From Microglena sp. YARC (Eukaryota > Chlorophyta > Chlorophyceae > Chlamydomonadales > Chlamydomonadaceae): a DNA stretch of 64,000 nt. Of this stretch, positions 50,801-56,585 are shown piece by piece (position 1 is the stretch's first letter; each line of letters begins with the position of its first letter). The notes under the pieces were generated by a model. That model had not been told where the DNA came from. It made no database searches and saw nothing but the letters and a program-made list of their open reading frames with translations. A program made the translations under genes and the position numbers. Location: positions 87,499,700 through 87,563,699 of the forward strand of contig CM039463.1 in NCBI GenBank assembly GCA_022414725.1. The letters run 5' to 3'.

Positions 50801-51476
50801 ACATCATCATCATCATCATGAACATGTACACCATCATCATCATCATCATCATCAACATCAGCATCAGCATCAACATCAGCATCAGCATCATCAACATCAA
50901 CATCAACATCAGCATCATCAGCATCAGCATCAACATCAACATCAGCATCAACATCAGCAGCAGCATCAACATCAGCAGCAGCAGCAGCAGCATCAACATC
51001 ATCAAACACTGCAGGCCATGAGAACACGAGCCCAGCTTGATGCTGACTACACCAAAGAACATCCGAAGGGCAAAGCAGCAGTGTTGGCGTCTACTGATGT
51101 GGTCGACCTTTCCCTAGCAGAGGACGGTGCTGAGGACTGCGGCGGAGGCAAAGAAGGTTGGTCTGATGAGGCCCTTTGGCCAAACATGTCACCTACGTAA
51201 ATTCGTTTCTATGTCCTCACTTTAATGTCTGCGTTTTGCAGTCGTGAATTGGCCTCCACCCCACTTCCCTCCACCCCACCCCATTGGCCTCCACCCCACC
51301 CCACTTCCCCCACCCCACCCCACCCCACCCCCAAAGGCGAAGAAGGAGAGCAAGCCGCAAAGGGGCCAGGTGCTCGCGAGCTCATGCTGCAGCGTTTGCA
51401 AGAGGAGCATGGTGGTGGCTCAGCATTCGTGGGGTCACGCGTGGGTGGCATGCAAGTGGACCAGGAGGAGATATGA
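29591..51476 (+). CDS. XPC: DNA damage recognition protein XPC/RAD4, complete, 17 exons
   Basis: Exons: 29591-29710 (ATG 29596), 32202-32359, 32986-33162, 34315-34415, 36889-37320, 38030-38127, 38927-39203, 39559-39651, 39892-40112, 42484-42629, 43593-43716, 44794-44922, 46271-46499, 47432-47525, 49756-49869, 51015-51156, 51337-51476. All junctions are GT-AG and in phase: 2790 nt, 929 residues plus stop, comparable with XPC/RAD4 proteins. In the nucleus it recognises helix-distorting lesions and starts global-genome nucleotide excision repair. Seen: acidic N-terminus (DWEDV); LHRLHLLFLIFRANLIDRA; transglutaminase-like fold pieces LLVALFVAMLRAQGIPARF, CWAEVYCGD, WVHVDLVGGYVD; a Lys/Glu-rich linker (exon 5). 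Then the DNA-binding BHD1-3 region: YKSSPVWTLKRHITKYQ, ADRWLREGR, LYGMWQTDRYR, GKVPKNSRGNVE, LPVGTVHLQY, GIDFATALVGFEV, IDGVVVCE; and the tail. The start could be further upstream if a 5' exon was missed. Confidence 0.9.
29841..29998. mobile_element. hAT-like MITE (family B), degenerate
   Basis: ACTGTTTATTTGGGGGGCTATG, GCAGCTTCTAGGCAGCTCC, GAGCTAGCTAGTGTGCC, right end eroded. Intron 1 of XPC. Confidence 0.7.
30110..30425. repeat. About 58-bp tandem repeat in XPC intron 1
   Basis: The unit ACACACATGCA(C)GTAATCATG..ATTTGACA(CA)CA(TA)TCAACACAC is repeated five or six times with drift. Confidence 0.85.
30460..30530 (+). mobile_element. Dispersed element family D
   Basis: ACTTGAATTTGAACTTGGTT, ACATGGCTCCAGCC, GCTGCTCGCCGTCTTTGGCAG. 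Second copy at 43745-43835. Confidence 0.6.
30838..31110. mobile_element. Two fragments of MITE family B with poly-C between
   Basis: GGCCACATGTGCAAACTTCTAGG ... TAGCTTCCCGAGCC at 30840-30895 and a near-identical piece at 31042-31095, separated by a C-run at 30914-30933. Confidence 0.6.
31189..31382. mobile_element. hAT-like MITE (family B)
   Basis: CTGTTTTTGTTTTGGGCTGC, GCTTCCAGCCAGCTCC, GGAGCTGCCTAGAAGCTCC. About 190 bp, intron 1 of XPC. Confidence 0.75.
31690..31835 (+). mobile_element. Dispersed element family C
   Basis: CAACCTCGATATCAGGAGGG ... GATAAACTGGGCCCCAAC ... GTTCGTGCTACAGAGATAATTTAATTGTATAA. Left part truncated. Confidence 0.7.
31850..32190 (+). repeat. Copies of the 5' edge of XPC exon 2
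   Basis: CTGAAGGCCCAGAGAAGGGG(C/A)(G/C)(G/A)(T/G)CCAAAGCTGCTCA at 31860-31898 and TTGAAGGCCCAGAGAAGGGG at 31988-32024 copy the acceptor edge at 32195-32230 (TTTAAGGCTCAGAGAAGGGG). Between them are TATCTCATATATC-type AT-rich repeats. Confidence 0.88.
32400..32800 (+). repeat. Copies of the 3' edge of XPC exon 2, with a family E MITE between
   Basis: CTCCTCTTCCCAATCTTCCGAGC ... GCAAGTTCTCATTCAGGCAAGG/TAAGCTTGTTGTCATATGG (32417-32500) and CTCCTCCTAATCTTCTGAGC ... TTCTCATTCACTCAAGCTTGT (32725-32797) copy exon 2's end and donor (32300-32380). The first retains a usable-looking GTAAGC. A family E element occupies 32508-32690. Confidence 0.88.
32508..32690. mobile_element. Inverted-repeat MITE family E, copy 2
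   Basis: TAGGGAACAGCAATATGATA ... ATCATATGATATGCCGCTCCCTA: imperfect terminal inverted repeats of more than 20 bp, AT-rich core with repeated TCATATGAT. Confidence 0.75.
33180..33305. repeat. (TCTG)n/(TGCC)n microsatellite
   Basis: Immediately follows the exon 3 donor in XPC intron 3: TCTGTCTG then TGCCTGCC and CCTGTCTG units. Confidence 0.95.
33310..34135. other. XPC intron 3, no recognised element
   Basis: A 170-codon plus-strand frame spans part of it but starts inside the TCTG microsatellite and has no recognisable domain. CCCTAAACCCTAAAC occurs once near 33863. Otherwise I see nothing here. Confidence 0.4.
34138..34223 (-). mobile_element. Short dispersed element, family A copy 4
   Basis: AAATAAATAAATAGTTTGCC ... 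GGGGCCAGCCTGTTTACTTGC ... GACAACCACCA. Confidence 0.7.
34470..35095 (+). repeat. Six tandem copies of the 3' edge of XPC exon 4
   Basis: The unit of about 110 bp carries GTTTGTAGC(T/C)ATGCTA, (AG)AGCA(C/G)GGCATTCCGGC and ACCA(G/C)GTGTG(T/G), i.e. the exon 4 end with its donor, then GATGTTGGTTATCCAGACC and CCCTAAACCCTACAACC. Copies lie near 34478, 34588, 34700, 34810, 34920 and 35028. Several retain an open frame. Confidence 0.92.
35160..35700. repeat. About 184-bp tandem repeat, four units, containing a family C fragment
   Basis: Units with TAGTCCAGGGGTAGGCAACTAGG, CTTGC(T/C)CCACCTTGC, GATGAACTCTAGAATACAAG and ACGCACCCGGTGTGTATGATG at about 35180, 35350, 35520 and 35690. A family C-like start is embedded in every unit, so the element inserted before amplification. 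Confidence 0.85.
35789..35969. mobile_element. hAT-like MITE (family B, CACTG subtype)
   Basis: CACTGTTTCTGTTTTGGGC ... GGAGCTGCCTAGAAACTGC. Directly followed by a CATAGC-subtype element. Confidence 0.75.
35970..36181. mobile_element. hAT-like MITE (family B, CATAGC subtype)
   Basis: CATAGCTTTTATTTTTG ... AAATAAAAGCTATG, with GCAGTTTCTAGGCAGATCC / GGAGCTGCCCAGAAGCTGC. Abuts the preceding copy, so one may have inserted at the end of the other. Confidence 0.8.
36232..36390. mobile_element. Inverted-repeat MITE family E, copy 3
   Basis: GTAACGGCAAGATGATATCA ... ACCATATGATATGTTGGTCCCTA, with an internal GACTAGGCTAAAGTTACCAT shared with the 22380 copy (inverted) and the 32508 copy. Confidence 0.7.
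36433..36639. mobile_element. hAT-like MITE (family B, CACTG subtype)
   Basis: CACTGTTTCTTTGTTGGG ... CCGAAAAAGAAACAGTG, 207 bp, well preserved inverted termini. Confidence 0.8.
37365..37510 (+). repeat. Copy of the 3' edge of XPC exon 5
   Basis: GGGAATGGGCTGAGGGATCC, AAGTGAGCGAAGACAG, GGTGGAGCTGCGGAAGACA and ATCAAGCAG/GTGCACC copy 37225-37345. A TGA at the AAGTGAGCG point (the exon has AAGCGAGCG) breaks the frame, so the copy is not a functional exon. Confidence 0.9.
37540..37700 (+). mobile_element. Dispersed element family C
   Basis: TTTCTACAGTCCAGGGGTAGCC ... TTGCCCAACTATACAAACAGG ... GTGAACTGAACCTC ... GTTCGTGCTATGCTGATAATTGAACTA, preceded by a TG-rich microsatellite. Confidence 0.75.
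37840..38015 (+). mobile_element. Dispersed element family C (best copy)
   Basis: (GTAT)n then GTTACAGTCAAGGGGTAGGCC, GACTTGCCCAGCCATGACAGG, GATGAACTGAACCAC, ACAATTGTTTTACCAACGGG, GTTCATGCTACAGTGATAATTT. The element consistently starts after a GTAT/TG tract, as if that were its tail on the opposite strand. Confidence 0.75.
38160..38390 (+). repeat. GGGGGATG repeats and a copy of the 5' edge of XPC exon 7
   Basis: 38290-38385 (TTGCCTCTACCAGTGCTGC, TACCTCCTCAGGGCAGATCC, CACACGCCAGAAGCTATCAGC) copies the start of exon 7 at 38927-39015 at about 80% identity. The upstream 130 bp are GGAGGTTGG/GGGGATGG repeats. Confidence 0.88.
38391..38918. repeat. (CAACCTCCAC/T)n array, 10-12-bp units
   Basis: About 45 units of CAACCTCCAC, CAACCTGCAC and CAACCTCCAT fill the rest of XPC intron 6. 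A Thr/Pro-rich frame across it is an artefact. Confidence 0.95.
39205..39555 (+). repeat. Low-complexity XPC intron 7 with a copy of the exon 8 acceptor
   Basis: TATGTGTG repeats, a C-run at 39364-39390, then CCTGCAGACCCGACATAGTGG at 39404-39425, which duplicates the genuine exon 8 start at 39553-39574; a second C-run follows. Confidence 0.9.
39655..39890 (+). repeat. Copy of the 3' edge of XPC exon 8 and telomere-type repeats
   Basis: TTATGTACATCTTGTCTATCC, AGGGTGGCCAGGTCAAAGATATGACTGCAG at 39664-39713 duplicates 39598-39651. CCCTGAACCCTAAACAG at 39874-39891 forms the acceptor of exon 9. Confidence 0.88.
40113..41100 (+). repeat. Five tandem copies of the 3' edge of XPC exon 9
   Basis: A unit of about 175 bp: CACAGTGGAACA(T/C)CAGCAGAA, GGAGGAGGCC(T/A)G(A/G)CCTGGCCCC, AGTGCACCCACTGGAAGTAG and CAAGGGTGAGGGATGATGG. 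The donor copy (AGG/GTGAGG or AGG/GTGACG) is kept in each. Units start near 40198, 40372, 40545, 40715 and 40882; the last two are more diverged. Confidence 0.92.
41118..41190 (+). mobile_element. Dispersed element family C, 5' part
   Basis: ATGTTACAGTCTAGAGGTAGCC, AAATAGGCTAAATGAACTTGCC, CAACCTCGAACAATCATG. Confidence 0.65.
41215..42030. repeat. 46-bp tandem repeat in XPC intron 9
   Basis: GTATGGCTGTATGGCTTACA followed by TATGTAATGACCATGTCATGGCTATA, exact 46-bp period (for example 41341 to 41387), about 11 units, flanked by larger related units with TCATGCTTTCATATGTAGGC. Confidence 0.95.
42080..42245 (-). mobile_element. Dispersed element family C, inverted
   Basis: AATTTAATTGTATAGTAG ... 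AACAATTGTTTGGGGTTC ... GGTTGGGCAAGTCCCTTTGG ... CCTACCCCTGGACTATAAC then (CATA)n. The microsatellite is again at the CCAGGGG end. Confidence 0.8.
42296..42474. mobile_element. 179-bp MITE forming the 3' end of XPC intron 9
   Basis: Terminal inverted repeats TGTAGGGAACGGCTA / TAGCCGACCCCTACA (13 of 15 paired), AT-rich interior with AATATTAT inverted blocks, possible TA/TATA target duplication. The exon 10 acceptor (TATATGCAG, exon from 42484) begins 9 bp after the element. Confidence 0.85.
42630..43200 (+). repeat. Copies of the 3' edge of XPC exon 10 and (GTACT)n
   Basis: TGTTTGGATGCTCAAACGATAC, ATTGCCAAGTACCAGGTGCG at 42858-42903 and AAGGGGTGCATCACCAAGCACC at 43150-43172 copy the exon end and donor at 42595-42640. 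Between them TACCAGGTGTGT and GTACTGTACTG pentamer repeats recur. Confidence 0.88.
43340..43590 (+). repeat. Copy of the 5' edge of XPC exon 11 plus ACCATCCTACCCAC array
   Basis: GGCTGCAGGCCTTGGGCCC, AGGAGCACGCCCAGCC, ATGCATTAGGGGGA at 43388-43437 duplicates the real exon 11 start at 43585-43634. A TAG after GCAT breaks its frame. 43450-43560 is ACACCATCCTACCC repeats. Confidence 0.9.
43745..43835 (+). mobile_element. Dispersed element family D
   Basis: ACTTGTACTTCAACTTGAAC ... ACATGGCTCCAGCC ... GGCTGCTCGCCGTCTTTG. Confidence 0.6.
44225..44385 (+). mobile_element. Dispersed element family C
   Basis: TTTTTGCAGTCCAGGGGTAGACC ... TGAACTGAACCCCAAAC ... TTTTTGCTAACCTGATAAATT, preceded by GTGTGTGTAT. 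Confidence 0.75.
44405..44790 (+). repeat. Two copies of the 5' edge of XPC exon 12
   Basis: GTGCAGGTCAGGTTGACTG ... GTGGTCAAGAAGG at 44414-44462 and TGCACAGATTAGCTTGACAAGC ... GGTGGTCAAGAAGG at 44561-44602 copy the exon 12 start at 44786-44828. The AT-rich filler includes ATATAGAATGAATCAGATATT repeated at 44666 and 44741. Confidence 0.9.
44925..46235. repeat. XPC intron 12: about 190-bp and about 40-bp tandem repeats
   Basis: 45110-45530: three units with CACAATTTCCGACCTGCCTCC, TTGGAAGAGGCCTTG and ATATCTGGCCAGCCT. 45930-45975: (GACA)n. 46010-46235: CATACAGAGCTTATCTACCA(A/T) with ACACCCTCTGAGCCAATT units. C-tract at 46237-46260 just before the exon 13 acceptor. Confidence 0.88.
46500..46990 (+). 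repeat. Three copies of the 3' edge of XPC exon 13, one split by a MITE
   Basis: GTCCCCAGTTCACCAA(C/T)(A/G)A, CTGCCTGTTGGCAC(T/C)GTACATC, TGCAGTAC(A/G)AT(G/A)GCTTG and CAATCTGCAG/GTACGTCC at 46527-46620, 46635-46721 and (partial) 46933-46995. The first two carry both a CCCCAG acceptor and the donor, so they are complete candidate duplicate exons of about 86 nt. Confidence 0.93.
46722..46924. mobile_element. hAT-like MITE (family B) with 8-bp target duplication
   Basis: Flanked by identical GTACGTCC at 46714-46721 and 46925-46932. Left end (C)ATAGCTTTTTTTTACGCC; inner GCAGCTTCTAGGCAGATC / GAGCTGCCAAGAAGCTGC. The 8-bp duplication is what hAT transposases produce. Confidence 0.85.
47100..47265. 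mobile_element. hAT-like MITE (family B), degenerate
   Basis: CTGTTTCACTTTTCCATATTTGGG, GTCAGCGTCCAGCCAACTCC, GTCAGCTTTCAGG; right end missing. Confidence 0.65.
47560..48190. repeat. 61-bp tandem repeat in XPC intron 14
   Basis: CTGGACTGTGGTGTATGTTG, CTATGTGCTGTGAACTGAAC, TGTTATGTGAGCTTTGCTGGT; about ten near-identical units with exact 61-bp period (47641, 47702, 47763 and onwards). Confidence 0.95.
48290..48492. mobile_element. hAT-like MITE (family B, CACTG subtype)
   Basis: CACTGTTTCAATTTGG ... CCCAAAAATGAAACAGTG, 203 bp. Confidence 0.82.
48507..48709. mobile_element. hAT-like MITE (family B, CATAGC subtype) with target duplication
   Basis: CATAGCTTTTCTTTTCCGC ... AAAAGGAAAACTATG. Flanks TTGAAGTAC(C) and TTGAGTACC match except for one A, consistent with an 8-bp hAT-type duplication. 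Confidence 0.82.
49019..49106 (-). mobile_element. Short dispersed element, family A copy 5
   Basis: AATAAATACATTGATAGTATGCC ... GGGCAGCCTGTTTACTTGC ... GAGGCCAACCACCA, followed by a CACCCTCACC repeat to 49390. Confidence 0.7.
49145..49390. repeat. (CACCCT)n repeat
   Basis: CCTCACCCTCACCC, CACCCCCACCC and TCATCATCACC units in XPC intron 14. Pro/His-rich frames are artefacts. Confidence 0.95.
49565..49990 (+). repeat. Copies of both edges of XPC exon 15
   Basis: Upstream: CAATGCCCAGGAGTTGGAGC (49572), CAATGCCCATGAGTTGGAGC (49630) and CAATGCCCAGGAGTTTGAGC (49687), each followed by CCTGAACCCTAAACCCTAAACC, copy the acceptor CAATGTCCAG/GAGTTTGAGC at 49746. Downstream: TCAGTTGATACATGTTAGACAC and TCAGTTAATGCAGGTGAGACAC at 49894 and 49929 copy the donor TCAGCTGATACAG/GTGAGACAC at 49857. 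Confidence 0.92.
50200..50440. repeat. About 46-bp degenerate tandem repeat
   Basis: TTTAAGCCTTGCCTA(C/G)(C/A)ACC and GTATTGCC(T/C)ACCAACGG units, five copies, XPC intron 15. Confidence 0.8.
50558..50608 (+). mobile_element. Dispersed element family H, copy 3
   Basis: GGCCGCGAGCACATATGAAG then TCTAGTAGGGCACTAGGAAAAAG, followed directly by the (CAT/CAG)n tract. Confidence 0.7.
50609..51005. repeat. (CAT/CAG)n trinucleotide tract
   Basis: ATCATC, AACATC and CAGCAG units up to a few bases before the XPC exon 16 acceptor (ACACTGCAG at 51006-51014). The frame is open through the tract into exon 16 and would add a poly-Gln/His block if the intron were retained. Confidence 0.93.
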
Positions 51477-51817
51477 AGGATGACGTTGTCCACTCAATCC
51501 AAAGGAACATTCAATTCGATGCAATCCCTGTATGTATGTATGTGACAGTCCAATAGTAGGCCAAATAGGCTAAAAGGACTTGCCCAGCCGTGACAGGAAG
51601 GGCTGAAAATAATAAACATTGGCAAACTAAACCCCGAACAGTCGTTTTACGATAGGGGCCCAGAGTTTGTGAAACAGTGATAATTTAATTCTACAATTAT
51701 AATTAAATCTTCATCCCACATGGGATGATAATTTAATTGTGCGATTCTTATTCAATCCCTGTTCCAATCACTGCTTCAATCATGGTTTCACTCAATCCAA
51801 TGGAAAATTCAATTCCA

Positions 51818-51990
51818 TGACTGTTACTTTTGGGCAGCTTCTAGGCAGCTTCTTTTCCCTGTCCAAATTAGAAGTTAGCTAGTGTGCCTGAAAGCTAGCA
51901 TCGAGGCCATTCAGATGCAGTTGCAAGATTTGGCAATGGCCTAGTGACAGGCCGATGGACCTGGTTGGAAGCTGTTGCAAGTATCACGAA
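51818..51990. mobile_element. hAT-like MITE (family B), degenerate
   Basis: ACTGTTACTTTTGGGCAGC, TTCTAGGCAGCTTC, GTTAGCTAGTGTGCCTG, GGTTGGAAGCTGTTGC. Confidence 0.7.
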
Positions 51991-53649
51991 AGGGAAACAA
52001 CTCACTTCCTCACTTCTTCTTTCGTTAAATGTCCTGTACTCCTGTGTGGGTCGATCTCCTCTGTCCCACGCCATTTGTTGCGACTTTCGGGTCATAGACA
52101 TTACAAGTCGTTTGCAATTCGTGTTAGGGGGTTAAGTTCACCAGTGCTTATTTTTTAAACTGCCTTTCCTGTTTAGAAGGTTGGGCACGTCTCGTCAGCC
52201 TATTTGGCTACCTCTGCTGGCTCCGGCCAGCACTTGGGCCGTCTTTGGCTGTACAATTCATTGCCAGGAAACTTTTTCTCAAAAACAAACCAAAAATATC
52301 AACAATTGATTATTTGTTATCGCTTCTTATGTTTGCTCAGGGTATGGTTGGAAAACCTTACTCGGATTGTGTGGCGTGGGGCCGTGGGCTTGCGTTAGTA
52401 TGTCACTAGTTCCCCTAGGGGGGCTGTGACTGCACGTTTACTGGACTAATGGCTCGTGTTCCTGTGTACCCTGGTGTGCAGATTTCTGACGCTTTCTTTT
52501 TTACCAGTATTCAACTATTCACCTGCCAAGTATGATGGACTGATCCCATCGCTCACACGCTCACAGAGTCACAGCGCTTTCAATTACTTTCTTTATAACC
52601 TTCTGTTATCCTAATGCCATCAAGTTGGCTGAGTTGGTAGTCCGGTTTCTTGCTTTCTCCCATGTCTCGTGAACTCGTTCCATACCGCAATTCCCATTGC
52701 TTGCTCGCAGCGTTTTCGAATACTTCATTCGCAACCTTCTGTATTCCAAGTCTCCTACTGCCGCGAAATAGATGGAACTATGTTAAAGGTTAAGGGTTAG
52801 ATGGCCAAATGGCCAATTTGCTGGCTGAAGCTATGCAACCAAGTTCAAGTTTAGGGTTTGATGGCTGTTGATTATGTGAGGATGGTTGAAAGCCCCAACC
52901 CACTCCCCCCCCCCCCCCCCCCCCCCCACACACACACACCGATTGTTGTAGAGCGGGCTTGTCTTGGGTCATCAATGGCCTGTCTATGAAAATGGATGAT
53001 GATGGATGGAAGGAGTGAAACAACTTTACATCAGAATGCTATGCTAATTTAATTATAACCAAAATTAAATGTTTCACAATTTCCACAATGTTCACAATTG
53101 TAACAGTGGTTTCAATGGTCGCAATGTTTATGCATGTTCCATCAATTGCAGCGCTTAAGAACGTCCCTTGCATCATTGTATGGGATGGCAGGACAAAGCA
53201 TTCAATGCATTTGTTCCTGAGCCCTCTCGGTGGCACTGCCAGATCAATGAATTTGGTCAGGTCAGTGTTGTGTAGTTTAGGCAAGGCAGACAACTGTAAC
53301 TTTTCCTGGGGCAGAGCACTGCATTGCCTGCAGGTGTCCAAGTGTATGTAGTTTGATACATTCCAGGGGTAACCAAATAGTGATATAGGCTAAAGAGTGG
53401 TGGTGATGGTAAAATGCTTAGATAACTAGGTGGGGGGCGGACAGGAGGAGGGCCCTGAGTACAGCGCCTGATGACTAGTTGAGGTCATAGCAGTTGGGGC
53501 TATTGCTCCAGCAGGTAGCGATTATGAAGTTTCCTGCAGGCTGGAGGTGTTCTTGCAAGTGGGAGAACAAGAGGGAGGAAAGGTGGAAAGTTTAGATAGC
53601 TAGGTGGGGGGCGGGTAGGAGGAGAGCCTTAGGTATAGCCCATGACTTG

Positions 53650-53853
53650 CGATGTTTCATTTTTGTGCTACGCATGGCAGCTTCTAGACAGCTCCAACAG
53701 CTAGCTACTAGGTCTAGCCCAAAGCTGTTACTTGTATTGAAATAAGCGTAGTGTCAACTTTCAGACGCACCAGCTAGCTTTGGGTTTGTCCAAAAGATGA
53801 AGGAAAGGAGCTGCCTAGAAGCTGCTACGCGTAGCCCCACAAAATAAACAGTG
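53650..53853. mobile_element. hAT-like MITE (family B)
   Basis: GATGTTTCATTTTTGTGCTACG, GCAGCTTCTAGACAGCTCC, GGAGCTGCCTAGAAGCTGC and AAATAAACAGTG. Confidence 0.8.
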
Positions 53854-54077
53854 AAAGCCCCCGACTTGCTTATTTCATGGTGTTAGGGGCTATTGTTCCT
53901 ACAGGTAGCAAACAATAAAATAAGTACATGAATAAATAAACAGTACAGAAAAATAAAATACGATACAATATAATCCTGAAAACGGTACATCAAATGCATA
54001 GTAAAATTAAATACAATTACATAGTGCGCCTTATGATGAGGCGAGAGGTTGAAGGGGCCAGCCACAAACATGAAGTT

Positions 54078-54251
54078 CACTGTTTCTTTTCTGGGCGACG
54101 CACAGCAGCTTCTAGGCAGCTCCATTCCCCTGTCCCTAGGCCAAACCTGTAGCTAGCTAGTGTGCCTGAAAGCTGACATGGATGGAATTTGAATACAGCT
54201 GAATCTTTGGGATAGGCCCAGTGGCTGGCAAATGAAGCTGACTGGAAGATC
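54078..54251. mobile_element. hAT-like MITE (family B), right end truncated, upstream of channel gene
   Basis: CACTGTTTCTTTTCTGGGC ... GAAGCTGACTGGAAG, then unrelated sequence. It ends about 680 bp before the channel start codon. Confidence 0.75.
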
Positions 54252-54932
54252 CCCCTCCTGTCAAGAAAGCGTCGTCTGCCAAAGCGTCGTCTGTCACGTG
54301 ACCGGGGTTTGGGAGGTGGGGGGGATGACGCTGGCAAAGCACGAGACCAAATGACCGGCAGCTCGTGATCGCCTGGTAGCTGCAGGCGCAGACGCTTGAG
54401 CAGTGGGGGAGCAGCGAGATAATCGCAACCTCGGGACTTCGATAATTATCCCACAAGAGGTTGGCGCACACTCAAACTCGCTCCGGGTCGAGAGCTCACC
54501 GGTCACTGACATCGACCGCTACGAGGTTTCGCACGGGTTCGCAGGTTTTTCGCATGACTTCCCCCCCAGCCCCCCGACCAGTTCCTCTGAAGTTTATATG
54601 CCGAGGCTGCCACTTGAGCTCCATAGCGATTTGTCAACCATCATCACTTTTCATAGCATCACCACAGTTCCACCTCGCCGACCTCAATTTTCATCTTACA
54701 ACACCTGTCCGGCTGGCTGACCCTCCTTGTATTTTGACCTACTTCCGGCCTTGGATTCCCTGCTATTAAAATGCCCCAGCGCATTCGCCCCCCTGCCTCA
54801 CTGCATTTGTAGCGCACCTGGTCCAGATGACTGCCTTCCGCCAGCTCCTTTCATCTAACTAGCACCCATTCGTCAACCGTCTGAGGCCCGTTCTCCCAAT
54901 AAACCTCCTCGTTGTCTCGTTCGTCTACCAAG

Positions 54933-56451
54933 ATGGACAACGGGAATTATAAAAATTCTCTGTCAAGATTGCCAGAGGAGGGTTCCACACCAAATCCTAA
55001 CGTTTCGAGGCCTAGCATGCAGAAATCTACCATGCACCGCTTCAACTCCAGAAGGATTGGGGAGGATTGGAAAGAGTCTAGACTGAAGACAGGATCCGAG
55101 GATGCTGAAGGTCATGGACTTTTCTCCCTGGTGTCCCTGCACATGGAGGTGCCAAAACATGTGTGGGAGACACACGGGGAAGCTTTTGATGATGGCCACA
55201 GCGATGGCAAGGTGGTGCCATGCCTACACAATGATGCTGTAGTCTCCGATAGGTGGGACGGAAGGTCCATTTTCTACTTACCCCTGCTACCAGCCTACCA
55301 CTGGCTCACTCTGTCCTGGCTTATCTTCATGCTGGCCTTCGACCTCATCTACACAGCGTTCTGGGTGCCTCTTAGCGTCGGGTTCTGCTCAAATGCCATC
55401 GAGGAGGATGTGTCCAACGCATGCACCAAGGTTAACCTGATTGGAGGCATTGTGTATGCGGCCAACCTGCTTCTGCGTTTCCAAATGGATGGGGACATTT
55501 CTTACGACTTCCAAAGGGCCAGAATAGGCAACGGCGTCGTGCTGGCGTGGTATAACATGAGGTATGGGAGCTTTCTCATTGATTTGATCTCAACCATTCC
55601 GTTCGTCTATTTGTGTGTGGTGGTTGGAACGACACTGGATCACCAACAGGACCAAGTCTGGCTGGCTGTCATCACCCTGTTCCGAATGGTCCGCTTGCTT
55701 CCCTTGGCCAGCATATCCAGGATTGTGTACGCAGATGCCATGTCGAGAACATACCAAGATTCAGCAGAAAATGAGCGCAAGTACAATATCAGAATGAGCG
55801 TACCGACCATGTACATGTGCATGCTGGTTTATGTCATGGCGGTGGTCATAAATCTAGAGGCTTGTATCATGATCCTGATCGCCAGCTTTGAAGGCAATGA
55901 GAACAGCTGGATGACAACGCTGGGATGGACCGACCTAGTCACCGAGAGCACACCCAGGCAGTGGTATGGGGCTGTGTACTGGGTGATCACCACTAGCACC
56001 ACCACCGGTTATGGAGACATCCTTCCTGTATCATACGTGGAGATGGTGTTTGCTAATCTGTACATGATTCTGGGTATGATTGTATTCGGCTTGCTCGTGG
56101 GCACCGTCGGCAATATGTTGACTCGCGCCAATGACAAAGCAAACAAGTTGCATCGTTTCCAAAAGAAGATCTCACGTGTGGTGGACTGGATGAAGTTGAA
56201 TAAGATCCCGGACCAGACGAGGAGGGAGATCCAGGGCTATTTCTCAGATGTGTGGGCCAACAGGGAGGAGATGTCACTAGATGCTGAGATCTTCAAGGAC
56301 CTGCCTCAATACATGAGGCAACAGCTGGCGGCGCATGTGACTCTCGGACTGGTGCAGCAGCTGCGCATGTTCCATAGTGGCAAGTACAAGGAGGACGCAG
56401 AGCTGCAGTTGCTAGTGGCACAACGCCTTCGACCGATTGACATCATCCCAG
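54933..56451 (+). CDS. Voltage-gated K+ channel, CNBD/EAG-type, first coding exon
   Basis: Starts at ATG 54933 (the longer frame from 54912 opens with TTG). The exon encodes about 506 residues and ends CCA-G/GTGACA. Expected role: K+-selective pore in a membrane, gated by voltage and possibly cyclic nucleotides. Seen: cytosolic N-terminus with GHGLFSLVSL; S1 at LSWLIFMLAFDLIYTAFWVP; S2 at NLIGGIVYAANLLLRF; S3 at GSFLIDLISTIPFVYLCVVV; S4-like FRMVRLLPLASISRI with few charges; S5; pore helix WYGAVYWVITTS and filter TTTGYGD (~357-362), which indicates K+ selectivity; S6 MILGMIVFGLLVGTVGNM; C-linker KKISRVVDWMKLNKIPDQTR ... LPQYMRQQL. This order matches EAG/plant AKT-like and ciliate/algal CNBD channels. 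Uninterrupted frame and good coding composition. Confidence 0.9.
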
Positions 56452-56469
56452 GTGACACAAACTCATGAT

Positions 56470-56585
56470 CACCGTTTCCCTTTTTTGGGCTACCCGTGGC
56501 AGCTTCCAGCCAGCTCAATTAGCCAGCCATTGGATCTATCCCACAGCGTGCTGCTTCATGTTAATGCTTTGTCAGCTTTCAGACA
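56470..56585. mobile_element. hAT-like MITE (family B), left half, in channel intron 1
   Basis: CACCGTTTCCCTTTTTTGGGC, GGCAGCTTCCAGCCAGCTC, GTCAGCTTTCAGACACA. It begins 19 bp after the donor. Confidence 0.7.

Larger units (their letters stand above)
51480..54075. other. Intergenic region between XPC and the channel gene
   Basis: Holds family C copies (51530-51720; inverted 52105-52215; fragment 53358-53400), family D pieces (52215-52245, 52800-52850), a C-run at 52906-52927, MITE copies (listed separately), an inverted family A copy at 53990-54065, and a ~175-bp duplication GGTGGGGGGCGG(A/G)(C/T)AGGAGGAG at 53430/53605. 53060-53345 has an open minus-strand frame of unknown nature. The stretch 52480-52780 has no feature I recognise. 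Confidence 0.6.

Noticed and set aside
50574..51200. Gln/His-rich 208-codon frame leading into XPC exon 16
   Set aside because: The trinucleotide tract is intronic: a good acceptor (ACTGCAG at 51014) starts exon 16 in the right phase from exon 15, and the 5' part of the frame is the family H element.
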